This document shows positions 38,942 to 46,968 of a DNA stretch of 64,000 bases, piece by piece. Numbering within the stretch: the first letter of the stretch is position 1; each line of letters begins with the position of its first letter. The position numbers were made by a program, and so were the translations under genes. This DNA is from Magnetococcales bacterium (lineage in GTDB: Bacteria > Pseudomonadota > Magnetococcia > Magnetococcales > Magnetaquicoccaceae), in contig JADGAR010000007.1 in NCBI GenBank assembly GCA_015231915.1, forward strand, positions 27,337 through 91,336. Direction: 5' to 3'. The notes under the pieces were generated by a model. The model made no database searches. It was not told where the DNA came from and saw nothing but the letters and a program-made list of their open reading frames with translations.

Positions 38942-40111
38942 AATTATCTCAAGAGCTTGCGCGATATTGGCGCACGCGACGGGTATATCAAAGCCATTCA
39001 ACGTAACGCTAAGCCACTGGCCGATTGTGGTCTGCCGGTTATTCTGACCCTCGGACACTTGGCTCACATAACGGATGTGTCTCATGGTATCTTGACCGAC
39101 ATTATCAAACGCCAGATTGATCCATACCGCGTATTCGCAATCCGAAAACGCAATGGTGGCAAGCGATTCATTTGCGTTCCAGAGACAGGTTTGCTCAATG
39201 CGCAGCGATGGATTCATGATGAAATTTTATGTTCTCTTGCTGCGACAAAAAATCTATCTTGTCATGCTACAGCTTATGCTCCAGGCTGCAGTCATGTCAT
39301 AAACGCAAAACGTCATGTTGGTGCCGCATGGATTTTGAAATTTGATATCACCAGATTTTTTGAGTCGATTTCGGAGCGGCAGGTATACCGTGTTTTTCGT
39401 GGCCTCGGATACAGGTCCCAGGTGGCGTTTTGCCTGACCCGTTTATGCACCAGGGTATTACCAACGAACGTTGACCATCGTCTGCTTCGACATACCAAAC
39501 GCTGGCAAACAGGTGATCAACGCAACCAACGCAACTTTTCTGGGGCACGGGTCATAGGACACCTCCCTCAGGGTGCACCAACCAGTCCAATGCTGGCAAA
39601 CCTGGTATGTATACCACTAGATACTGACATGCAAAACATTGCTGCTCGTGAAGGGTTGACGTTTACCCGCTACGCAGATGACATGACCTTCTCTGGCGAG
39701 ATGCTTGATCGTGCGGCGGCGGTCAAAATTTCCAGAGAAGTATCGATTGTCGTCGGTCGTTATGGCTTCGGCATCAATCTGCAAAAAACCAGCATCGCCA
39801 AAAATGGTGGACGCAAGATTGTGACTGGTTTGTCGGTGGACGGCGACGTTGTACGCCTGCCACGTGCCTACAAGGATGCTATTCGCCAGGAGTTATTCTA
39901 TCTCGACAAGCACGGCATCCAGGAACACTGTGCCAGAATCGGTCACAAAAATCATCTGTCCTATCTACTGCGCCTCGCGGGCAGGATTCGATACGCGACT
40001 TCAATCGAACCTGTCATTGGACAACGGATGATGCATCTATTTCTGCGCATTTTCCCGACATTCCAGGAAACAGAGCGGTTGATTTTCCAGGATTTTGTCA
40101 GCGATGATTGA
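38924..40111 (+). CDS. Retron reverse transcriptase
   Basis: Copies the msd part of the adjacent RNA into multicopy single-stranded DNA. The 395-residue protein has retron hallmarks: the NAKRH motif at 127-131 before the first catalytic region, motif A KFDITRFFESIS (Asp 141), HLPQGAPTSPMLANL (LPQG at 214-217), the catalytic FTRYADDMTFSG (YADD at 250-253), NLQKTSI, and the retron-typical VTGL at 300-303 followed by RLPRAYKDAIRQELFYLDKHG. All catalytic residues are present. The ATG at 38924 lies just before the a2 repeat, with only a weak AAGCAAGAG upstream. The partner gene and RNA precede it. Confidence 0.93.
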   Translation: MEFPLHNYLKSLRDIGARDGYIKAIQRNAKPLADCGLPVILTLGHLAHITDVSHGILTDIIKRQIDPYRVFAIRKRNGGKRFICVPETGLLNAQRWIHDEILCSLAATKNLSCHATAYAPGCSHVINAKRHVGAAWILKFDITRFFESISERQVYRVFRGLGYRSQVAFCLTRLCTRVLPTNVDHRLLRHTKRWQTGDQRNQRNFSGARVIGHLPQGAPTSPMLANLVCIPLDTDMQNIAAREGLTFTRYADDMTFSGEMLDRAAAVKISREVSIVVGRYGFGINLQKTSIAKNGGRKIVTGLSVDGDVVRLPRAYKDAIRQELFYLDKHGIQEHCARIGHKNHLSYLLRLAGRIRYATSIEPVIGQRMMHLFLRIFPTFQETERLIFQDFVSDD

Positions 40112-40145
40112 TGATCCCAGCCATTCGGGAATCCATAAAAATTCC

Positions 40146-40175
40146 TTGACATGAACCTATCCCCCAGGATAGGAT
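40146..40175 (+). promoter_or_regulatory. Promoter with CsoR/RcnR-type operator for dmeR-dmeF
   Basis: TTGACA (40146-40151) and TAGGAT (40170-40175) are 18 bases apart. Between and over the -10 lies an inverted repeat CCTATCC-CCCA-GGATAGG (40156-40173) with a C tract at its centre, the style of operator bound by RcnR/DmeR/CsoR repressors. The regulator's ATG is at 40183, so the leader is very short; AGGA at 40171-40174 may serve as ribosome site. Confidence 0.75.
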
Positions 40176-40182
40176 ATCCCCC

Positions 40183-40455
40183 ATGAACGACAAACACACC
40201 CACCACCCCGCCATCGTCACCCGCCTGAAACGGGCCTCCGGTCATTTGCAAAAAGTGATCGCCATGATCGAGGCGGACGAACCATGCGAACAGGCGGCTC
40301 AGCAACTCCAGGCAGTGGTCAATGCCATCGCCACTGCCAAACGCGAATTCGTGGCCGACCACATCGAGCACTGCCTGGACGTGCAGGAAGGAATGACCAC
40401 GCGCGACATGCGCACCACGGTCGAAGAGATCAAAGCCATGGCGAAATATCTTTGA
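40183..40455 (+). CDS. CsoR/RcnR-family metal-sensing repressor (DmeR-like)
   Basis: Small all-helical repressor that leaves DNA when it binds metal. The 90-residue protein has the DUF156 core: RLKRASGHLQKVIAMIEADE, Cys 35 in EPCEQ, and VADHIEHCLD with His 60 and Cys 64. Cys35-His60-Cys64 is the Cu(I)-type CsoR ligand set, whereas nickel/cobalt RcnR has His at position 64; the N-terminal His-rich HTHH could add ligands. The partner transporter is DmeF-like, which would suggest nickel or cobalt. The metal is thus uncertain. It is preceded by a C-tract operator and followed after 14 bases by the exporter. Confidence 0.88.
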   Translation: MNDKHTHHPAIVTRLKRASGHLQKVIAMIEADEPCEQAAQQLQAVVNAIATAKREFVADHIEHCLDVQEGMTTRDMRTTVEEIKAMAKYL

Positions 40456-40469
40456 AAAGCGGAGGAATC

Positions 40470-41819
40470 ATGCACGAAACCACCCCCACCCACGGCGAGC
40501 ATGGTGGCCCACTGCTCCGGCATGCCGACGGATTCGTCGAGATCAGCGTCTTCGAAACCGGGGTGCCGCCCCGCTTCCGGCTCTATTTCCTGGACAACCA
40601 ACGGCACCCCCTCCCCCCCCCAGCCGCCGACTCCCTCACCCTGGAGACGGAACGACCCGGCAACGCACGACAGGCATTCTCTTTCCGCCGGGAGAACGAC
40701 TACCTGGAATCCACGGACGACATTCCGGAACCCCACGAATTCCTGCTGCGCGTGACGCTGGACCAGGGTCGCCAACGACTTTATTGCCTGTTCACCGAGG
40801 AAGGCCACGACCACGGTCATGAGGAAGAAGAGCATCACGACCATCACGACCATCATCATGATCATGACCATGACCATGGACACGGGATCATGGCATTTCT
40901 GAAAAACACCTTCGGCCACTCCCACGACGTGACCGACAAGGTGGACTCGGTGATGGAGTCCAGCGAAAAAGGGATCCGGGCGCTCAAGATCTCCCTGGTG
41001 GGACTGGGGCTTACCGCCATCCTGCAAGTGGTGGTGGTGATCTACTCCGGCTCCGTGGCCCTGCTGGCGGACACCATCCACAACTTCGCCGACGCCGCCA
41101 CCAGCCTCCCCCTGTGGGTGGCCTTCGCCCTGGCGAAACGGGGGGCCAACCGCCGTTTCACCTATGGCTACGGCAAAAGCGAAGACGTGGCCGGGGTGAT
41201 CATCGTCGGCGTGATCTTCTTTTCCGCCTGCGTGGCCGGTTACGAGGCATTATTGAAATTCATCCACCCGGAACCCATGACCCACCTGGGATGGGTGGCC
41301 ATGGCGGCCCTGATCGGCTTCATCGGCAACGAGGCAGTGGCGATCTACCGGATCCGGGTCGGCAGGGAGATCGGCTCCGCCGCCCTGATCGCCGACGGCC
41401 ACCACTCGCGGGTGGACGGTTTTACCAGTTTGTCGGTGCTCATCGGCGTGGCGGGAACCTGGCTGGGATTTCCCCTGCTGGACCCCATGGTGGGGGTCGG
41501 CATCACCATCGCCATTCTGTTCATTGTCCGTGACGCGGCGCGGGCGGTCTGGCTCCGCCTGATCGACGGCATCGAACCGGAAATCCTCGACGAGATCACC
41601 CACGCCCCGGCCCATGTTCCGGGCGTGCAGGAGGTGCGTTCCGTTCGGGCGCGCTGGATCGGCCACAAGGTCCACGGCGAAGTGGCCGTCGTGGTGGATC
41701 CCGACCTGCCCATGGCCGTGGCGGACGCCATCGGTCAGGCCGTGGAGCGCGCTTTGCAAGACCATGTCCGACTCCTCGACACCGCCGTGGTGCGGGTCAC
41801 CTCTGCAACCGGGGCATGA
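40470..41819 (+). CDS. CDF-family metal exporter with His-rich loop (DmeF-like)
   Basis: Cation diffusion facilitator in the inner membrane, predicted to export cobalt or nickel (or zinc) in exchange for protons. The 449-residue protein starts at 40470 behind GGAGGA. An N-terminal soluble domain of about 110 residues precedes an extreme His/Asp-rich stretch (about residues 110-140) and then six membrane helices with SVALLADTIHNFADAATSLP (metal site HNFAD) and LIADGHHSRVDGFTSL (HxxxD). A C-terminal cytosolic domain ends the protein. The extra N-terminal domain is unusual for DmeF. Its stop overlaps the next gene's start. Confidence 0.9.
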   Translation: MHETTPTHGEHGGPLLRHADGFVEISVFETGVPPRFRLYFLDNQRHPLPPPAADSLTLETERPGNARQAFSFRRENDYLESTDDIPEPHEFLLRVTLDQGRQRLYCLFTEEGHDHGHEEEEHHDHHDHHHDHDHDHGHGIMAFLKNTFGHSHDVTDKVDSVMESSEKGIRALKISLVGLGLTAILQVVVVIYSGSVALLADTIHNFADAATSLPLWVAFALAKRGANRRFTYGYGKSEDVAGVIIVGVIFFSACVAGYEALLKFIHPEPMTHLGWVAMAALIGFIGNEAVAIYRIRVGREIGSAALIADGHHSRVDGFTSLSVLIGVAGTWLGFPLLDPMVGVGITIAILFIVRDAARAVWLRLIDGIEPEILDEITHAPAHVPGVQEVRSVRARWIGHKVHGEVAVVVDPDLPMAVADAIGQAVERALQDHVRLLDTAVVRVTSATGA

Positions 41820-43408
41820 GCGACATCCTGAAAGAGGCAGTGACCCTGCACGACGCCGGACGGCTGCGCGAAGCGGAAACCCTCTACCGGAAGATCCTGC
41901 GCATCACCCCGCGCCAGCCGGCCCATGCGATCGTCTGGTACAATCTCGGGACCCTGCTGGCAAGCCAGGAGCGCTCCCGGGAGGCCGAAACCGCCCTGCG
42001 CGCAGCCATCGACCTGCAGCCCGCTCTCGTGGAGGCCCACAACAACCTGGGGATCCTCCTGCAAAAACAGGAGCGCCTCGCCGAGGCCGAGTCGAGCAGC
42101 CGTCAGGCCCTGCGGCTGCGACCCGGCATGCGCGATGCCCTGGTCAATCTCGGAGTCGTTCTGCGCAAACAGAAACGCTACCAGGAGGCCGAGGCCGTCT
42201 ATCGGGAAATCCTGCAGCAGGATCCCGGCCATGTGGACGCCATCGCCAATCTGGGGGTCCTGCTGCACGCCATGCAACGCTATCCGGAGGCCGAAACCGC
42301 CTACCGGGAAGCCCTGCGCCGCAATCCAAACCATGTGGACGCCCTCTTCAATCTGGGCATCCAGTTGTGGGAGGAAAAACGGTTTACGGAGGCCGAAGCC
42401 GCCTACCGCGCGGTGCTGCGCCTGCAACCCGACCACGCCAACGCCCGCTGGAATCTGAGTTTTCTCTGTCTGACCGTGGGCAATTTCCAGGAAGGGTGGC
42501 CCCTGTTCGAGGCGCGCACCGATCCGCGCCTGCAGGAACAAAACTCCCCGGTCATCCAGGCCCCCTTTCCGGTCTGGCGCGGGGAAGCGGTGGCCGGCAA
42601 GTCGTTCCTGATCGTCACCGAACAGGGCTTTGGCGATCAGATCCAGTTCTGCCGCTTCGCCGACACGCTGAAGGCCATGGGGGCGTCACGCATCACCCTG
42701 GTCGCCCCCCCGCCGCTGACCGCGCTCCTGGCCACCTTGCAGGGCGTGGACACGGTACGGATCCCGGAACCGCAGGCCGGCTTTCCCTGGCACGACTACT
42801 GGATCCATCCCCTCTCCATCCCGTGGCGCCTGGGGATCACGCCGGAGACCATCCCGGCCACCCTGCCCTATCTCTCCGCCCCGCCGGAGCGGCTCGCGGC
42901 CTGGCGCGATCGTCTTGCCGCCCTGCCGGGCACGCGGGTGGGCCTGGTCTGGAAAGGAAGTCCCGGACACCGCAACGATGCCAACCGCTCCCTGCCCGGT
43001 TTGGCCACGCTGGCCCCCTTGTGGCAGGTGGCACAAACGACCTTCGTCAGTCTGCAAAAAGGGGCCGGAGAGGAAGAGGCCCGTCAGCCGCCGCCGGGAC
43101 AACCCCTTTGGCACCTGGGAGAGGGGCTGACGGATTTCGCCGACACCGCAGCGGTGCTCACCCTGCTGGATCTGGTCATCACCATCGACTCTGCGGTAGC
43201 CCATCTGGCCGGGGCGCTGGGCAAACCGTGCTGGGTCCTGCTGCCCTGGCACGGCACGGACTGGCGCTGGATGCCGGATCGGCAGGATTCCCCCTGGTAT
43301 CCGGGGGTGATGCGGCTGTTCCGGCAGGGCCGCGACGAGGATTGGTCCGGCGTGGTGGCCAGGGTGGCGGCGGAACTGGTCCTTTTTCAGCCGCCGCGCC
43401 CCCAATGA
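41816..43408 (+). CDS. TPR protein with C-terminal glycosyltransferase (GT9-like) domain
   Basis: Predicted sugar transferase with an N-terminal TPR scaffold. The first 210 residues hold six TPR units with the repeating NLGxLLxxQxRxxEAExxxRxAL pattern. The C-terminal 300 residues are GT-B like: FLIVTEQGFGDQIQFCRF, VGLVWKGSPGHRNDANRSLP, and LDLVITIDSAVAHLAGALGK followed by LPWHGTDWRW, as in GT9/GT41 proteins. Its 530-residue length fits this class. It is coupled to the metal exporter by ATGA and its end overlaps the convergent HD-domain gene by 22 bases. The acceptor is unknown; flagellin or surface sugars are possibilities. Confidence 0.85.
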   Translation: MSDILKEAVTLHDAGRLREAETLYRKILRITPRQPAHAIVWYNLGTLLASQERSREAETALRAAIDLQPALVEAHNNLGILLQKQERLAEAESSSRQALRLRPGMRDALVNLGVVLRKQKRYQEAEAVYREILQQDPGHVDAIANLGVLLHAMQRYPEAETAYREALRRNPNHVDALFNLGIQLWEEKRFTEAEAAYRAVLRLQPDHANARWNLSFLCLTVGNFQEGWPLFEARTDPRLQEQNSPVIQAPFPVWRGEAVAGKSFLIVTEQGFGDQIQFCRFADTLKAMGASRITLVAPPPLTALLATLQGVDTVRIPEPQAGFPWHDYWIHPLSIPWRLGITPETIPATLPYLSAPPERLAAWRDRLAALPGTRVGLVWKGSPGHRNDANRSLPGLATLAPLWQVAQTTFVSLQKGAGEEEARQPPPGQPLWHLGEGLTDFADTAAVLTLLDLVITIDSAVAHLAGALGKPCWVLLPWHGTDWRWMPDRQDSPWYPGVMRLFRQGRDEDWSGVVARVAAELVLFQPPRPQ

Positions 43409-45360
43409 CTGCCCATGACCACGTGACTTAAATCCGGCACGGAGACCAGGTCGGTAAAGTCGAGCACCACCTCGCCGATCCGGTGAAACAGGTGTTGCTG
43501 GATCGGATCGAGGGCATGCTTTTCGTTGAGCGCCTCGATCTGCTGCAGTTCGTCGCCTTCCCGCAGGAAGATCACCTTGGCGCGGGTGGAACTGATCTCG
43601 CCGGTTACCTGAATATCATAAAACACTTTACGAATAGGATCGATGCCGCTGCGGGAGAACTCCATCGGGGCGAATGTGAGGCCACGCTCGGCCAACCATT
43701 GCACGGAGACCCCGCTCTTGACGGCCCGCACCCGCTCCAGGCAGCCGGTCTGCCGCAGGCGGGCATCGCTCACCCCCAGCTTGGCCAGATCCTGTTGCGT
43801 CAGGCGATTTTCCGTGGCCGGCAGACGGATGGGCCAACGCTTGAGCAGCGTGATGCCCAGCTTTGCCAGCCGCGGCTCCGAAATCCGCACCCCCCGACTG
43901 ATCAGACGGGCCGGGGAGATGCCCCGATCCCGGCGAACGCTATTCACATCGAACTGAAAGATCCCAAGGGAGGCGAGGAGTTCGCTGCGCTCCAGTTCTT
44001 CCAGGGTCAGCCACTCCCGCCAGCCATCCAGCTCGATCACCTCCTCCTCCGGGATGATCTGGTTTTTGAGCAGCCGGATGCCGGCACGTTCCAGGGTGGT
44101 GCGGGAGCAATCGAAGGTCAACCCCTTGTCGTGCTTCATCTGCTCCAGCACGTTCAACAGCAGTCCGCCACGTCGCCGGATGCGCTCCACGTCCATGCCG
44201 ACGTTGCGCAGGACCGACAAAAACCCCAATTGTTCCAGTTCATAATAGGTCAACAGGGGCAAACCATTGACCTCCTTGGCGGGCAACTGGCGAAAGAGCC
44301 GTTTTTCCTTTTCCCGGGGCAGGGCCGCCCGGCGGCCCAGGGGGAGCAGATTGGGATACTGACGCTGATAGATGCGATGCCAGGCCGCGAAATGGACCGG
44401 ATTGAAATGGCCCAGACGGGCATCGGAATTCATGATGATCAGCACCTTGAAGGCATCCTGCTCCTTTTTGTAGGAGCGGCGCTCTTCCAGTGCCGAGACC
44501 ATGTCCACCAGGGCGCTGGCCTGAATGATCTCCAGGTCGTCCGGATGGAGCGAGGCCACGATGCGCGGGATGTCCAGTTGCAGATTCTTTTTGAAATAAT
44601 CGGCAAAGAGGGTCAACCCTCCATACCCCTTGCCATCGAGGGCGGCATACCATTCGTGATGCAGCAGGGCGGTGAGCATGAGCAGGCTGGGCGGTTCCTC
44701 GGGGCGGTGGAGGAGCAATCCGCCCAGCAGGGTGTGGGACTGGATCTCCTTCCATTTCTCCCCGTCCAGTCGGCCCGGCCAATCCAGGGTTTCCAGTTTG
44801 ATCTTGGTCTTGCCCACGTCGTGGTTGAAGACCGCCACCGCCGCGCGCACGATCTTGTCGTCCGGCCAGCCCAGTTCCCGGCCCAGGGCCATCATGTGGA
44901 AGCTGGAGACGATGCTGTGCCGCCCGGTTCCGCTGTGATAGCGGGTCAGGGCGAGGAGTTTTTCCGTGGGATCGGCGGTGAACAGGTCGCCGATTTCGTC
45001 GAGGTTGTCCCGCACCAGCCGCTCGAGCGACTTCTGATCGCGTCGGAACTGCAAGGCGATGGACATCTCCTCGATGGTGCTGTTCATGCCCTGCTGGAAC
45101 ACCTCATCGATGGCCTGGAACATCTTTTCCATGTGTTCCACGGAGGCCACCACGCTCTGCTCGCGGATCGGCTCGGCAAACACCGTCTCGATGCCGCGAT
45201 CGTAGAGCCGATCGAGCAATTGATCGGTAATGGGGCAATACTGGGGGGCGAGAATGGCCGAGGAGCCGGGCAGATGCACGGCACGGGTCAGCCGCATCCC
45301 CTGCCGCAGCAGTTCCGGATCGTTCAGGTCGTACTCGCCTGTTTGCATCTCCCTGATCAT
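43387..45360 (-). CDS. HD-GYP-like phosphodiesterase domain protein
   Basis: Likely cyclic-di-GMP phosphodiesterase or a degenerate sensor of that fold. The start at 45360 overlaps the stop of the MFS gene as ATGA; a second ATG at 45396 is less likely. In the 657-residue protein the HD-GYP region at about residues 145-270 has FNHDVGKTKIK (HD at 180-181), HTLLGGLLLH, and TALLHHEWYAALDGKGYGG, where the GYP triplet reads GYG. The N-terminal 130 residues resemble the DUF3391-like part of such proteins. The long C-terminal half (about 330 residues) has no recognised domain. It is the last gene of the ACP-MBOAT-STAS-MFS operon. Confidence 0.78.
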   Translation of the reverse strand: MIREMQTGEYDLNDPELLRQGMRLTRAVHLPGSSAILAPQYCPITDQLLDRLYDRGIETVFAEPIREQSVVASVEHMEKMFQAIDEVFQQGMNSTIEEMSIALQFRRDQKSLERLVRDNLDEIGDLFTADPTEKLLALTRYHSGTGRHSIVSSFHMMALGRELGWPDDKIVRAAVAVFNHDVGKTKIKLETLDWPGRLDGEKWKEIQSHTLLGGLLLHRPEEPPSLLMLTALLHHEWYAALDGKGYGGLTLFADYFKKNLQLDIPRIVASLHPDDLEIIQASALVDMVSALEERRSYKKEQDAFKVLIIMNSDARLGHFNPVHFAAWHRIYQRQYPNLLPLGRRAALPREKEKRLFRQLPAKEVNGLPLLTYYELEQLGFLSVLRNVGMDVERIRRRGGLLLNVLEQMKHDKGLTFDCSRTTLERAGIRLLKNQIIPEEEVIELDGWREWLTLEELERSELLASLGIFQFDVNSVRRDRGISPARLISRGVRISEPRLAKLGITLLKRWPIRLPATENRLTQQDLAKLGVSDARLRQTGCLERVRAVKSGVSVQWLAERGLTFAPMEFSRSGIDPIRKVFYDIQVTGEISSTRAKVIFLREGDELQQIEALNEKHALDPIQQHLFHRIGEVVLDFTDLVSVPDLSHVVMGSHWGRGG

Positions 45361-46655
45361 GATCGTCTCGCGGCCATGGGATCTCCCTCCTCGCACCTGG
45401 TGTCTGCAGTGACACCACCCATTTTCGCACGATCCGGAAGACCTTGTCCATCCTGGAGGGAGGCACGGTCGAAAAGTGTATAGGCTCCGGCCAGCAAAAG
45501 CAGCAGGCCCGTCACCACACCCACCAAACCGGCGGCGCCGAGAGATTCCAGGACCACGCCGGCCAGCAGCGGGCCGGAGATCATCCCCAGGCCGTTGACC
45601 AGCGTCAGGGCGGAGCTGACCGCGACCATCCGTTCGCCGGTGACGTGATCATTGGCCAGCGCCACAGCCACGGGATAGATCTGCAACGAGGCGGCGGCAA
45701 AGAGGATCGCCAGGGTGGTCACACCCCTTTGGCCGGGGGCCATGCCGGCGAGCACCGCGCCGCTGGCGACCGCGAGCGTCAGGGCAAGCCTCAGGGAAGC
45801 CCGCCGCGACACCCGGTCGGAGAGGCGGGCGAAGGGCCATTGCAGCGCGCCGCCCAGCAGCAGGGAACCGGCGATGGCCACGGCCAGTTCGGCGCGGCTC
45901 AGTCCCATTTCCAGGCCCCACAGCGGCAGGACCCCAAGAAAGGCGGTCACAATCAAGCCATTGAAATAAGCCGCCGTCAGGCTGGCGGGGAGCGTGCGCC
46001 AGAGAAACCCCACGGCAGGCCGGGTGACGCTCCCCGCGACCGCCCCCGGCGAGCGGGTGCCCAGCAGCGTCGCAGGCACCAACAAAAGAAGTGCTGCCAC
46101 CAGCCAGAACCCCTCCTTCCAGGTGAAATCCGGCAGCAGAAGGAATTGCGCCCCGCCGGTGGCAATCCACTGGATGGCCAGTCCCAGCCCCACCATCCGT
46201 CCCCGGGTGGCGTTGGGGGTGGACAGGTTGATCCAACTGTCCGTGGCGACGATGATCCCGGCGGAAAAGAGGCCGCTGACCAGCCGGATCGGGATCCAGA
46301 CCAGGGCGGAGGCGAGAAAGGGATTGGGAATGGCGCTCAAGGCCAACCCTGCGGCGCAGCATACCAGCACCAGACGCTGGCCGAAGCGGGCGATCCACCA
46401 GGGCGCCACCAGTGCCCCCAGCAGAAAACCGACCGAAAAGGCGGCGATCACCACCCCGCTGATGGCATGGGGCAGCTTCAGGTCCACGGCGTAGAGTGCC
46501 ACCAGAGTACCGAACAGGCCGTTGGCGAAGGCATACAGAAAAAGGGCTGCCATGACGCCGCTCAGCCCGCGCGTCAGGCCGGACGGCGCAGGGCGGGGCA
46601 ATGGCGGAGAGGGTGCAAGGCTCAACGGAATCCTCCGCCGGCCCGGATCCGTCAC
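45357..46655 (-). CDS. MFS transporter (YcaD-like)
   Basis: Twelve-helix inner-membrane transporter of the major facilitator superfamily. The 432-residue protein shows a first helix at about residue 33 (GVMAALFLYAFANGLFGTLV), the segment SVGFLLGALVAPWWIARFGQR (MFS motif A-like), and DSWINLSTPNATRGRMVGLGL, which resembles the YcaD group. Substrate unknown. Both ends are coupled: its start overlaps the stop of the STAS gene and its stop overlaps the HD-GYP-like start, each as ATGA. Strict coupling suggests a shared role in the operon, for example exporting a lipid or acylated compound; that is inference. Confidence 0.87.
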   Translation of the reverse strand: MTDPGRRRIPLSLAPSPPLPRPAPSGLTRGLSGVMAALFLYAFANGLFGTLVALYAVDLKLPHAISGVVIAAFSVGFLLGALVAPWWIARFGQRLVLVCCAAGLALSAIPNPFLASALVWIPIRLVSGLFSAGIIVATDSWINLSTPNATRGRMVGLGLAIQWIATGGAQFLLLPDFTWKEGFWLVAALLLLVPATLLGTRSPGAVAGSVTRPAVGFLWRTLPASLTAAYFNGLIVTAFLGVLPLWGLEMGLSRAELAVAIAGSLLLGGALQWPFARLSDRVSRRASLRLALTLAVASGAVLAGMAPGQRGVTTLAILFAAASLQIYPVAVALANDHVTGERMVAVSSALTLVNGLGMISGPLLAGVVLESLGAAGLVGVVTGLLLLLAGAYTLFDRASLQDGQGLPDRAKMGGVTADTRCEEGDPMAARRS

Positions 46656-46960
46656 TCGATCCGGAACAGCTTGTCGAAATGGGCGACCTTGAAGATCGCA
46701 AGGATCGTCTCTGTGAGATGGCGCAGGGTGACCTCCGCGTGCTCCTCCCCCGCCTTGGCCCGCAGGATCAGCAGCATACCCAGCGCAGCGCTGTCCACCA
46801 GGGTGACGGAGCGGAAATCGACGACGTACCTGCGCACCGCCTCCTGCCCGGCATAGGCGGACTGGAACTCCCGCTTGGCCGCATTGTCGAATTTCCGGCC
46901 CAGTCGGATGGTCAAGGTGCCGTTTTCCAGTTGCGAGGTGATGCCGCTGTTGCCGAACAT
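46652..46960 (-). CDS. STAS-domain anti-anti-sigma-like protein
   Basis: Single STAS domain of 102 residues. The sequence has an N-terminal strand (GTLTIRLGRKFDNAAKREF), YVVDFRSVTLVDSAALGMLL with the phosphorylatable Ser at about 57, and RHLTETILAIFKVAHFDKLF, matching SpoIIAA-type antagonists. No partner anti-sigma kinase or phosphatase is in the window. The start at 46960 gives the complete domain. It lies nine bases after the MBOAT gene, and its stop overlaps the MFS start. The serine suggests regulation by phosphorylation. Confidence 0.9.
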   Translation of the reverse strand: MFGNSGITSQLENGTLTIRLGRKFDNAAKREFQSAYAGQEAVRRYVVDFRSVTLVDSAALGMLLILRAKAGEEHAEVTLRHLTETILAIFKVAHFDKLFRIE

Positions 46961-46968
46961 GATCGCGC

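Noticed and set aside
40800-40890. Dense CAT/CAC repeats as a simple repeat element
   Set aside because: They encode the His/Asp-rich loop of the CDF exporter and stay in frame, so they are explained by the protein.
41925-42458. Periodic sequence in the TPR region as a DNA repeat or CRISPR-like array
   Set aside because: The roughly 102-base period corresponds to 34-residue TPR units in frame; spacers are not unique sequences between identical repeats.
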